A stretch of 64,000 nucleotides of DNA, taken from Candidatus Villigracilis saccharophilus. GTDB taxonomy: Bacteria > Chloroflexota > Anaerolineae > Anaerolineales > Villigracilaceae. The stretch spans positions 105,001-169,000 of the forward strand of contig JADJNA010000062.1 of NCBI GenBank assembly GCA_016709305.1, given 5' to 3'. Position numbers and translations under genes: made by a program. Of the stretch, positions 1-7,677 are shown one piece after another (the first letter of the stretch is position 1; each line of letters starts with the position of its first letter). Below the pieces are notes generated by a model. That model made no database searches, was not told the DNA's origin, and worked only from the letters and a program-made list of their open reading frames with translations.

Positions 1-690
1 AGTCTCCAATTGCCTCACCGCCCAATCCATATCCTGTTTGTGACCTGCGTAATCACTGGCCCAATATTCGAAAAATGAAAAATCATATTGGCTGGCGAGT
101 TCAGCCAGTTTTCTTCCCGCTTCTTCCGATTCGTATAATGGAGAATCATCCAGCTTCATGAATTCACGCCAGCCTGCGCCAGTGAAATCAGCGGAAAGCG
201 CGCGGCCTGCATAAAAATCATCCTGCGTGAAAAGCGGCAGACCTGCATTACTCACGGCCTGCGGGATTGCGGAATAAAGCCGTTTGCCAGAATCGATCCC
301 ATCAAAATAGCGCGGGGGATAAGCGTTTAGCAATGCGGCTTTTTTGCCCGCTTTGACAGTTTTTGCGAAGATGGTTTTTCCACCCAAATATTGAGCCACT
401 TCGGGATTTGGTTTGGGGCCGTAGTGATAGCCCAATTCGACAGGGATGTTGATGCCTGTTAACAGCACACTCTGTCCCGTTGCGGATTGGGGGAAGCCTT
501 TTACGCCGAGGTTGGGGTCAACTGAAAGTAAAGTTGCTTGCTTACCTTCAAAAGGAGCAAATTCTAGAATGAGATTCCGCCCGCCAAGCAAAGAATTTAA
601 ATACGGCATCCTGGCGCGCGTGAATGGATTTTTTTCGAGGTTGTTTTCGCCAAGCCCGATGCCATCGAGGAAGAGGAAGAGGAGTTTCAT
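1..690 (-). CDS. Alkaline-phosphatase-superfamily metalloenzyme, 5' part (runs off the window)
   Basis: The first 230 codons are present, from ATG at 690 to the window edge with no stop, so the C-terminus lies outside. The N-terminus reads FLDGIGLGENN, the metal-binding Asp-Gly of phosphopentomutase and cofactor-independent phosphoglycerate mutase-like enzymes. Near residue 72 comes QSATGQSVLLTG, the nucleophile region of that superfamily. Near residue 215 comes YWASDYAGHKQD, whose Asp and His fit metal ligands. I read it as a predicted cytoplasmic metal-dependent hydrolase or mutase; the substrate cannot be told. No good ribosome binding site precedes the ATG. The family call is fairly secure; a more specific name such as phosphopentomutase is not supported. 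Confidence 0.75.
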   Translation of the reverse strand, partial: MKLLFLFLDGIGLGENNLEKNPFTRARMPYLNSLLGGRNLILEFAPFEGKQATLLSVDPNLGVKGFPQSATGQSVLLTGINIPVELGYHYGPKPNPEVAQYLGGKTIFAKTVKAGKKAALLNAYPPRYFDGIDSGKRLYSAIPQAVSNAGLPLFTQDDFYAGRALSADFTGAGWREFMKLDDSPLYESEEAGRKLAELASQYDFSFFEYWASDYAGHKQDMDWAVRQLET

Positions 691-698
691 AAAATACC

Positions 699-726
699 AG
701 TAATTAGTGAATAGTGATCAGTAATC
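699..726. repeat. Four tandem degenerate heptamers
   Basis: AGTAATT, AGTGAAT, AGTGATC and AGTAATC follow one another without gaps between the partial metalloenzyme gene and the thioredoxin-methyltransferase gene. The 7-base period resembles short tandemly repeated sequences described in cyanobacteria and other bacteria. A similar 7-base array lies inside the 3' end of lspA. Confidence 0.6.
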
Positions 727-789
727 AATTTACAGAAAATACAAAGAAGATTTATTGCGCAAATCCCGACATAGAAAGTAAATAGTGGA

Positions 790-1857
790 TTATCCAAAAC
801 CCTGAAGGGGTGATGTGGTTTTTTGATACAAAAACCATGCCGAGTGGCGTTCTTTTTTGTCGAAGCCATCGCGGCGGGAGATGAGGGTTAATGCCTGAGT
901 TGAGATCATATCTAAGTCTAAGGCAACAAGCCCGGGTCCAGTTTGAAGCGTGTCTGGTTTGAAGAATCCATACATTAACCAGAATCCATTTGGAGCGAGC
1001 ATTCTATCCAACTGAGTCAGATAATCCGCTTTATTTTCGACACCGTGAAAACAGCCAATATCAAGGGCAAGTTCAAATTGCGAATCGACTTTGAATTTGG
1101 TCACATCACCGACCAGCAATTTTGCATTAATGTTCTGCTTTTTGAGTTTGCGCCTCGCGATCTGGATGGCGCGTGATGCAAAATCTATACCTGTTACCTG
1201 CCAGCCTGTTTTTGCCAGTGAAATGAGGTTCGTGCCTGTTCCACATCCGAGATCGATGGCGCGTCCCGCGGGATGGGATTGGATAAATTGAAATAGTTCG
1301 GGCGGGGTGATGCCGCTATCCCAGGAGGGTTTGCGGAAATACCAAAGGTTAAATGTAAGGCGGCGGAGGAAGCTCATTTTGAGTGACTCGCGAATTTTTT
1401 GCGGATCAAATTCGCCGATGGTGCGCCAGAGTTCATTGCCTTGCGCGTCGAAGAAAATAAAAGTGGGTGTGTATTGAAAATCGTAGAGAGGCGCGAGTTC
1501 CATGCCAACTTTTTCCTGAATATTTAATCTTATGAAGTGAATGCGGTCACCCAGTTCTTGTTCAAGCTCGTCAACGGCGGGCTTCAATGCGGTGCAGGCA
1601 AGTCAGTAGGGAGATTGGAATTCAAGCAAAACTGGTTTGCCTGAGCCGATCATGGCTTGTACCGATTCGGCATTGTTCATGAAAATTGTTTGGCGCGGAT
1701 GGAATATCACCCAACCGACAATGAATGCAGCCACAATTGAGCCAAATACCAGGTAGTTCTTTAATTTAGGTTTGTTTCCAAGCAGAAAAAATCCTGCTGC
1801 TATGATCAGCAGGATGGATATCGCGATAAATGAGTATTGGTTGATCAGGATGTTCAC
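790..1857 (-). CDS. Membrane-anchored thioredoxin-fold protein fused to SAM methyltransferase, with in-frame TGA (possible selenocysteine)
   Basis: Read through one TGA the frame gives about 355 residues from a GTG start at 1857. Residues 1-55 hold two hydrophobic segments. A thioredoxin fold follows: GKPVLLEFQSPY, then the TGA codon (residue 85), then LACTALKP, then YTPTFIFFDAQGNELWR with the cis-proline loop. The TGA takes the place of the first Cys, giving a UxxC-type motif. From about residue 160 a class I methyltransferase begins, with AIDLGCGTGTN as the SAM-binding motif I. The domains may be separate genes: an ATG at 1377 starts the methyltransferase, and one base fewer in the run at 1377-1380 would create an SLK-stop overlapping that ATG. 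Without recoding the region shows two ORFs, 1603-1857 and 790-1587. Confidence 0.7.
1603..1605 (-). other. In-frame TGA at the first position of a CxxC redox motif
   Basis: The codon lies between FQSPY and LACTALKP in the thioredoxin fold, where this family normally has Cys. TGC or TGT to TGA is a single change. Selenocysteine insertion, a sequencing error and a true nonsense mutation all fit. A weak stem-loop can be drawn at about 1564-1584 on the coding strand, but I do not consider it a convincing bacterial SECIS. Confidence 0.55.
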
Positions 1858-1909
1858 AGGAGGCTCAGCCGATATCTTAATGTCATATTTTGTCTGTGAC
1901 GTTCACACT

Positions 1910-1938
1910 TTGACAATTCACTTGAGTTCTTTTACAAT
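1910..1938 (+). promoter_or_regulatory. Sigma-70 promoter for the EF-G-like gene
   Basis: TTGACA at 1910-1915 and TACAAT at 1933-1938 are separated by 17 bases, a near-consensus housekeeping promoter. The expected leader to the ATG at 2035 is about 90 bases and ends with the binding site AGGAAGG near 2020. Confidence 0.8.
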
Positions 1939-2034
1939 CGGACAACTTGCCTTCAGGCATACCGTCATAAAATGCCGAGTAAGGCAGGATAATCAACAGA
2001 TTTACATCCTATGACTTGAGGAAGGGCTTTTTCG

Positions 2035-4128
2035 ATGAAAGAGTATACCACCGAGTTTCTTCGCAACATCGCGCTTGTATCGCATGGCGGCGCGGGTAAA
2101 ACAATGTTGGCGGAGGCTTTTCTACATGCAACTGGGGCAACCACCCGTTTGGGTAAGGTTGAAGACGGTACGACCGCGTCGGATTATGACGATGAGGAAC
2201 ACCGCCGCAAAATCTCCATTTATTCAAGCGTAATCCCAATCGAGCACCGCGATCATAAAATAAATATTATAGACGCGCCAGGCTACACTGATTTTGTAGG
2301 TGAGATTATCTCTGCCTTAAGTGTCGCTGATGGCGCGGTTATTTTAGTAGATGCTGTCTCTGGTATCGAAGTCGGTACTGAGCTGGCTTGGCGTTATGCA
2401 GATGAATTCAATCTGCCGCGCTTTTTTGTAATTAACAAGATGGATCGCGATAACGCGAACTTTGAAGAAACTTATGATGCCATTGAGGCTTTTGTAAAGG
2501 CACATGGCAAACGAGCCATCAAAGTCCATTTGCCGATTGGCGAGAAGGCTGGTTTCAAAGGCGTAGTTGACATCATTGGCATGAAATCCTATTTGGGCGA
2601 TGGTAAAACCACAGCAGATATCCCGGCGGATCTAAAAGAAGCGGCGGAAGCGGCGCATTTTGCGCTGGTCGAAGCTGCGGCTGAAGGCGAAGACGAGTTG
2701 ATGGAGAAGTACCTCGAGAACGGTTCTCTGACCGACGCCGAGATGGTGCGCGGTCTGGAAGATGTGGTTTACGCTGGATCATTTGTGCCGGTCTTCTGTG
2801 CCGCGGGGGGACATGAAGTTGGCGCAATTGCGCTCCTGAACGATATCATTGATCTGATGCCTTCTCCGTTGCAATCCACATCTGCGCGTGTCGCGAAGGG
2901 CAAAGATGGTGATGAGCATCTCAAGCCGTCTGACACTAGCCCATTGTCTGCTTATGTGTGGAAGACCACAGCTGACCCGTTCGTGGGCAAGATGACGTAC
3001 TTCCGTGTGTTCTCCGGTTCAGTCCAGGCGGATGGTCACATCTGGAACCAAACCAGAGGCGCGGACGAACGTGTATCCGGTCTGCACTTCCAACGCGGTA
3101 AGGAAGCGATCCCAACGAAAGTAGTACACGCCGGTGATATCGCAGTGGTATCCAAATTAACGGTAACAGTGACAGGCGATTCCTTCTGTGATAAAGGGAC
3201 ACCCGCTCACAATTGAAAAACCAAAATTCCCTGCGGCGTTGTATCGTGTTGCTATTACTCCAAAGAGTCAAGCCGATGCCGCGAAGATCTCCCCAACTTT
3301 GACTCGCTTGTGCGAAGAAGATATGACCCTCGTTTGGGTGAATGATCCGATCACTCACGAAACCGTTTTACAGGGCATGGGTGACCAGCACATTGATGTG
3401 GCGTTGCATCGCGCTCAAACCAAATTCCAGGTGGGGCTTGCTACCCACGAACCGCGTGTTCCCTGAAGGGATTACACGCAAAGCCAGCGGTCAATACCGC
3501 CACAAGAAGCAAAGCGGTGGCTCAGGTCAATTTGGCGAGGTGCATCTGCGCATTGAGCCATTGCCGACAGCCGATTTTGAGTTTACCGATGAGCTTGTTG
3601 GTATGAACCTTTCCAAATCCTATTTACCCCCAATCGAAAAAGGCATTAAAGCCACCATGGAACGGGGAGCCTTTGCCGGTTATCCCATGAGTAACGTCAA
3701 AGTGATTGTTTATGATGGCAAGGAACATGAAGTCGATTCCAAGCCGCTCGCCTTTGAAATTGCAGGACGCGAAGCCTTCAAATTGGCAGTCCATGATGCG
3801 GGTCCTGTTTTGTTCGAGCCGATCATGACCATCCGCGTCACTGTGCCGGACGCGAACATGGGCGATGTGATGAGTGATCTCAGCACCCGCCGCGGACGCG
3901 TACAAGGAACAGACTCTGGAACACGGCAACACCATCATTGTGGCGCACGTTCCGATGGCTGAGTTGTTGCGCTATACCACCCAACTCCGTTCCATCACCG
4001 GTGGGCGCGGATACTTTACAATGGACTTTGATCATTACGATACAGTCCCGTCTCATATTACTGGTCCGATCATCGAAGCGCATAAAAAGGAAATGGAAGC
4101 TAAGAAGGAAGAGCAAGGCGGTATGTAG
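2035..4128 (+). CDS. EF-G-like translational GTPase (EF-G2 type), frame broken by three 1-base insertions
   Basis: About 697 codons once three extra bases are removed. The G domain starts at residue 10 with VSHGGAGKT (P-loop, with Gly-Gly in place of the usual Asp-Ala) and continues with IDAPGYTDF and NKMDRDNAN. Domains II to V follow in three further frames. The breaks lie at the GGG run 3196-3198 (before HPLTIEKP), the CCC run near 3462-3464 (before EGITRKASG) and at about 3905-3915 (before TLEHGNTIIVAHVP). Each is +1, and family-like sequence continues across all three. The SHGGAGKT loop points to the EF-G2 paralogue rather than the canonical elongation factor; its exact role is uncertain. 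The start ATG has AGGAAGG 9 bases upstream. The evenness of the damage suggests consensus error; a freshly decaying paralogue is the alternative. Confidence 0.85.
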
Positions 4129-4152
4129 TTTTGCGGCTTGTAAGAGTTTTGG

Positions 4153-4187
4153 AAAGTCCTGGAGAATCACATCTTCAGGACTTTTTT
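4153..4187 (+). terminator. Intrinsic terminator after the EF-G-like gene
   Basis: AAAGTCCTG at 4153-4161 pairs with CAGGACTTT at 4176-4184, followed by a T run. Confidence 0.8.
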
Positions 4188-4245
4188 ATTTTGGGGAGAT
4201 CTTTCACCCTTCGACAAACTTCAGGGAACCCTTTATACTTCTGCC

Positions 4246-4518
4246 ATGCCAACTGTCCGTTTTCCCGCTCTCATGAAATATTACGTGGACAACCAGAGTG
4301 AGTTCATCGTCGAGGGGACGACCATTGCTGTGCTGCTTGATAATATTGTTCTGCGCTATCCGACCCTGAAGAAACATTTATTTGATGCAAAGGGTGACTT
4401 ACGCCGTCACTTTAATATTTTTGTAAATGGCGTTCATTCACGTGAATTGAACGGGATGGAGACAATTTTGAAAGAGGACGACAAAGTGATCCTGATGGCA
4501 TCCGCGGCGGGGGGGTGA
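4246..4518 (+). CDS. MoaD/ThiS-family ubiquitin-like sulfur carrier protein
   Basis: A 90-residue protein with a beta-grasp pattern that ends in ASAAGG. The free C-terminal Gly-Gly is the hallmark of MoaD/ThiS carriers, which are adenylated by a MoeB/ThiF-type E1 and then carry a thiocarboxylate. The core reads FVNGVHSRELNG and then DDKVILMASAAGG, as in MoaD-like proteins with the conserved VNG and the hydrophobic strand before the tail. No molybdopterin, thiamine or cysteine biosynthesis genes lie nearby, so the acceptor pathway is unknown. The stop sits directly after a run of seven G, and the next gene begins seven bases later in the same frame. Confidence 0.85.
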   Translation: MPTVRFPALMKYYVDNQSEFIVEGTTIAVLLDNIVLRYPTLKKHLFDAKGDLRRHFNIFVNGVHSRELNGMETILKEDDKVILMASAAGG

Positions 4519-4524
4519 TCGTGG

Positions 4525-6024
4525 TTGTCTCAGGTTTTATTTTTGCGTAAGTCCTTTCCTTATCGTGACTACATTCCTGCGGTGGGAATGGTAGTTTCAT
4601 TGTTCGTGGTTTACCTGTTGACCATGGCACCTGGGTTGACCTGGGCACATGACAGTTCTGATCGGGGAGACCTGATTACTGCCGCTGCTGTCGGCGGGGT
4701 GGCGCATCCAACGGGATATCCTGTTTACCTTTTTATTTCACGCTTGTTTCAATTATTGCCAGTCGGCACCCTTGCTTTTCGTACAAATTTATTATCCGCA
4801 TTTGCAGCTATTCTGACTTCGTTGATGGTCTATCGCCTTGTCAACAAACTTGTTACGCCGGGCAATGGGGCAACAATCTCGGGAATGGTATCTGCATTTG
4901 CTTTCGGACTTGCTCCACTGATATGGTCGCAGGCTGTGGTTACGGAAGTCTATACTTTACACGCCTTGTTTGTGATCGCGATTCTCTATCAATCATCAGA
5001 CCATTTAAAAATGCAACATCCTGGGAAATGGTCGAACGTATTCTCTGGGCTCGTATTTGGGTTGGGAATGGGAAATCACGTCACAACCGTCCTGCTTTTT
5101 CCCGTTCTTATTTTCTCGGTTTTTCCTTCTGAAAAGTGGAGACTGGACTGGCGGACTATATTTCAGCGATTACTTTGGATGGGAATAGGCCTGCTGGCAT
5201 ATATTTCACTGCCTTTGCGTGCAGCGTCTTTTCCGAAATTAAATTGGGGGAATCCAGTCACGCCTCAAAACTTCATCTGGCTGGTTTCAGGAAAACTATA
5301 TCACCGGCAAATTTTTGATCTATCTCTTCAAGATATTTGGCTGCGGATTCGGTCTGTTGCGGACATATTGATTGACCAATTTGGGATCGTTGGTTTGGTC
5401 GTTGGATTGTTTGGTTTGATCGTTTTTTATCAGCCAACACGCCTGTACCTTAACACGATCTGGACTGCATTCATATCTATATTCTTCGCAATCGGATACG
5501 CAACCTTTGATTCCTACATGTACCTGATGCCGGTGTTTTTATGCTTTGCACTATGGATCGGCATCGGTGTGGGTGGGTTGACCGACATGCTCAACCACCG
5601 ATCTCAAAAAATGGGGTCAGTGATCGGATTGTTCGTTCTTTTGTTTTTATTCTTCCAGGCTGGGCGTCATTGGTCGACGGTGGATGCTTCGCGGGATGTG
5701 CGTGCGGAACAATTTGGAAAAACAGTGATGCTTCAAACACCTGTGGATGCAATTGTGTTTGCAGAAGGGGATAAAGCAATTTTCACATTGTGGTACTTTC
5801 ACTATGCACTGCATGAACGGCAGGACCTGATCGTGATCGCAACCGACCTGCTTCACTTTGATTGGTATCAGGAAAGTCTGCAGACAAATTATCCGCAGTT
5901 GAATTTGCCAGTTTCATTCCCCTTCGATGCCAATCTGATCGCTGCAAACCCTGAGCGGCCAGCCTGCCAGGTTGAGTTCATTGATGAAATGAAATTATCC
6001 TGCCAACCTGCAGCATTGCCATAA
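4525..6024 (+). CDS. DUF2723-family polytopic membrane glycosyltransferase-like protein
   Basis: 499 residues with about ten to twelve hydrophobic segments. The signature is an early loop with HDSSDRGDLITAA followed by GVAHPTGYPVY near residues 42-68. This acidic-plus-HPTGYP pattern marks DUF2723, a family of integral-membrane proteins related to lipid-linked-sugar-dependent O-mannosyltransferases. A soluble C-terminal part from about residue 400 resembles the extracytoplasmic domain of such enzymes. The start is a TTG at 4525; an ATG at 4588 would remove 21 residues and begin at the first membrane segment. It follows the MoaD-like gene closely, so the two are probably cotranscribed, although no functional link is evident. 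Confidence 0.75.
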   Translation: MSQVLFLRKSFPYRDYIPAVGMVVSLFVVYLLTMAPGLTWAHDSSDRGDLITAAAVGGVAHPTGYPVYLFISRLFQLLPVGTLAFRTNLLSAFAAILTSLMVYRLVNKLVTPGNGATISGMVSAFAFGLAPLIWSQAVVTEVYTLHALFVIAILYQSSDHLKMQHPGKWSNVFSGLVFGLGMGNHVTTVLLFPVLIFSVFPSEKWRLDWRTIFQRLLWMGIGLLAYISLPLRAASFPKLNWGNPVTPQNFIWLVSGKLYHRQIFDLSLQDIWLRIRSVADILIDQFGIVGLVVGLFGLIVFYQPTRLYLNTIWTAFISIFFAIGYATFDSYMYLMPVFLCFALWIGIGVGGLTDMLNHRSQKMGSVIGLFVLLFLFFQAGRHWSTVDASRDVRAEQFGKTVMLQTPVDAIVFAEGDKAIFTLWYFHYALHERQDLIVIATDLLHFDWYQESLQTNYPQLNLPVSFPFDANLIAANPERPACQVEFIDEMKLSCQPAALP

Positions 6025-6065
6025 AAACGAAGCTGGGCACATCGAAGGTGCCTCTCTTCGTTTTT
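6023..6065. terminator. Bidirectional terminator between convergent genes
   Basis: AAAAACGAAG at 6023-6032 pairs with CTTCGTTTTT at 6056-6065, with an inner GGCAC/GTGCC stem. Both strands carry the A/T tracts expected of a shared terminator for the DUF2723 and emfourin genes. Confidence 0.8.
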
Positions 6066-6070
6066 AGATT

Positions 6071-6367
6071 TTATTTTCGCATCCTTTCAATAAGATCTTC
6101 AACAAGTGGGCGCAATCCGTTGGGGATGTTCCTTTCAGAGAGGTGGAGGGTTCGCTCAGTTTTTTCTTTGGTGACTGTCAATGAGTAGTTGAAGCCGTCC
6201 CGCATGATTGTGTTCGGCGGCTGCTCTGTCAGGTTGAAGAAATCTGATTCGTCCACGAGCCGCTTCAAGGTCTGGGCTTGCTCGGAAGGGAGATTGGTCA
6301 GGTCAAGGTTCAGGCTGACCGTTCGTCCCATGAACCCGCCTGTGCGTTCGAAAATGATCCGCATCAT
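6071..6367 (-). CDS. Emfourin-like inhibitor of protealysin-type metallopeptidase
   Basis: 98 residues from ATG at 6367. The start MMRIIFERTGGFMGR, the middle LNLDLTNLPSEQAQTLKRLV, and FNYSLTV match the emfourin layout: a small beta protein that binds and blocks protealysin-like M4 peptidases. The ATG overlaps the TGA of the upstream peptidase gene by four bases (ATGA at 6364-6367), so translation is probably coupled. In known cases the inhibitor gene sits directly after the peptidase gene, exactly as here. A longer frame to 6406 exists but would overlap the peptidase gene further and lacks support. Confidence 0.8.
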   Translation of the reverse strand: MMRIIFERTGGFMGRTVSLNLDLTNLPSEQAQTLKRLVDESDFFNLTEQPPNTIMRDGFNYSLTVTKEKTERTLHLSERNIPNGLRPLVEDLIERMRK

Positions 6368-7515
6368 TTTGACAAGCCCAAAGCCTGCATCAGTCCTTTC
6401 AGACATCCATCGCCACCGGGAGTTGTTCCGCCGCCTCCCGGTGTGTCTCCGACTGTGATGCCCACCTCAGACCAGCCTGTCTTGATCGCGTTTTGTTCCA
6501 AACTGCCCAGACCAAAAAGTTCGCCCGCTGCCTCAAATGTAAGATCGCCTGCGTTTTGGAAGTTGGAGTTGCTTTGAAGTTTTTCGGTGAGCGCTTTGTA
6601 CCAGATCTGTCCTGCTTTTTCCCATGCAAAGCCGCCGATCTCGATTGCGGTAACGTAGAAGGCATGGTTAACAATGCCTGAGTTGATGTGCACCCCGCCA
6701 TTATCCTGTGAAGTGGTTTTGTAATCTTTCATATGCGCAGGCTGGGGATCTTTGCCGAGCACAGGATCGTTATAGGCAGTCCCAGGCGCTTTCATTGAGC
6801 GGATGCCAAAGCCCTTCACGTTCTCTGTGAATAGGCCTTCGCCAATGATCCAATCCGCCTGGTCTGCGGTTTGTCCACGCTGGTATTGTTTGACCAGTGA
6901 GCCGAATATATCCGAGACGGCTTCGTTCAGGGCGCCCTGCTGATTGGAGTAGACGAGATTGGCTTCGAATTGCGTGACGCCGTGTGTCAATTCGTGACCG
7001 ATCACATCCAGTGATACTGTGAAGCGGTTAAACAAGCGTTGGGCGGCGGGAAGATCCTCGTCGCCATCACCATAGACCATTTGCTGGCCATCCCAGAAGG
7101 CATTATCGTAGCCCTTGTCATAATGGACGGTGGAGTTAAGTCTCATTCCCTTATTGTCAATGGAGTTTCTGCTATAAACTGCCGCGTATAGGTCGTAGGT
7201 CGCGCCGCTGCCATCATATGCTTCATTGACCGCTGGGTCAAACACTGGAGTATCACCCTCGCTGCGGGCAACAATACCGGGTAGGCTTGTCCCCAAGCGT
7301 GCATCGTAGACTACTCGGTTTTTAACGTTCCCGAGTACGGAAAAACTCCCTGCCCGCATTGAGGCTTTGGCAATATCGATACGGTTTTTTCGTGTCCTCT
7401 GGGATGTAGCCAAAGTCCGCACGGCCATTTCACGCTGTGCACTGGTGCCGTTTTGGACTATTTGATCGAGCATGTATGGCGGCAGGATACAGAATATAGA
7501 ATGACGGTGGGACAT
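6364..7515 (-). CDS. Protealysin-like M4 (thermolysin family) zinc metallopeptidase
   Basis: 383 residues. Zinc ligands are HELTH at 174-178 and the Glu of GALNEAVSD near 198; the catalytic Glu is in HELTH, and a later His lies in HINSGIVNHAFY. The short precursor at the N-terminus contains CILPPYML, the conserved motif of protealysin-type propeptides, and there is no signal peptide. That fits the short-propeptide branch, which includes enzymes that act in the cytoplasm or are released without a classical signal. A Gly/Thr/Pro-rich linker near 355-370 precedes a short C-terminal tail, which is unusual for the family. The start ATG has a strong AGGAGGT site. It is transcribed with the emfourin gene. 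Confidence 0.92.
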   Translation of the reverse strand: MSHRHSIFCILPPYMLDQIVQNGTSAQREMAVRTLATSQRTRKNRIDIAKASMRAGSFSVLGNVKNRVVYDARLGTSLPGIVARSEGDTPVFDPAVNEAYDGSGATYDLYAAVYSRNSIDNKGMRLNSTVHYDKGYDNAFWDGQQMVYGDGDEDLPAAQRLFNRFTVSLDVIGHELTHGVTQFEANLVYSNQQGALNEAVSDIFGSLVKQYQRGQTADQADWIIGEGLFTENVKGFGIRSMKAPGTAYNDPVLGKDPQPAHMKDYKTTSQDNGGVHINSGIVNHAFYVTAIEIGGFAWEKAGQIWYKALTEKLQSNSNFQNAGDLTFEAAGELFGLGSLEQNAIKTGWSEVGITVGDTPGGGGTTPGGDGCLKGLMQALGLSK

Positions 7516-7677
7516 AATACCTCCTGGGCTCGGTTGGCTATATTAATGTGAGTATACAACTCCGAATTAGACTTTGCAATCCCCAAACAGTGGACGAATT
7601 TAAAGGCTGCGATAATTTATTTTCAAAGCAATTCTATGCTAAAATTTCACGCCTTTCCAAGAGGCGTGGAGAAAAAA

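Noticed and set aside
1564..1602. SECIS element after the TGA at 1603
   Set aside because: A weak stem with AAGC and GCTT exists, but the loop lacks the G expected near its start; not convincing.
4205..4226. CACCCTTCGACAAACTTCAGGG resembling a scattered repeat motif
   Set aside because: It is short, with a weak stem, and copy number cannot be tested from one window.
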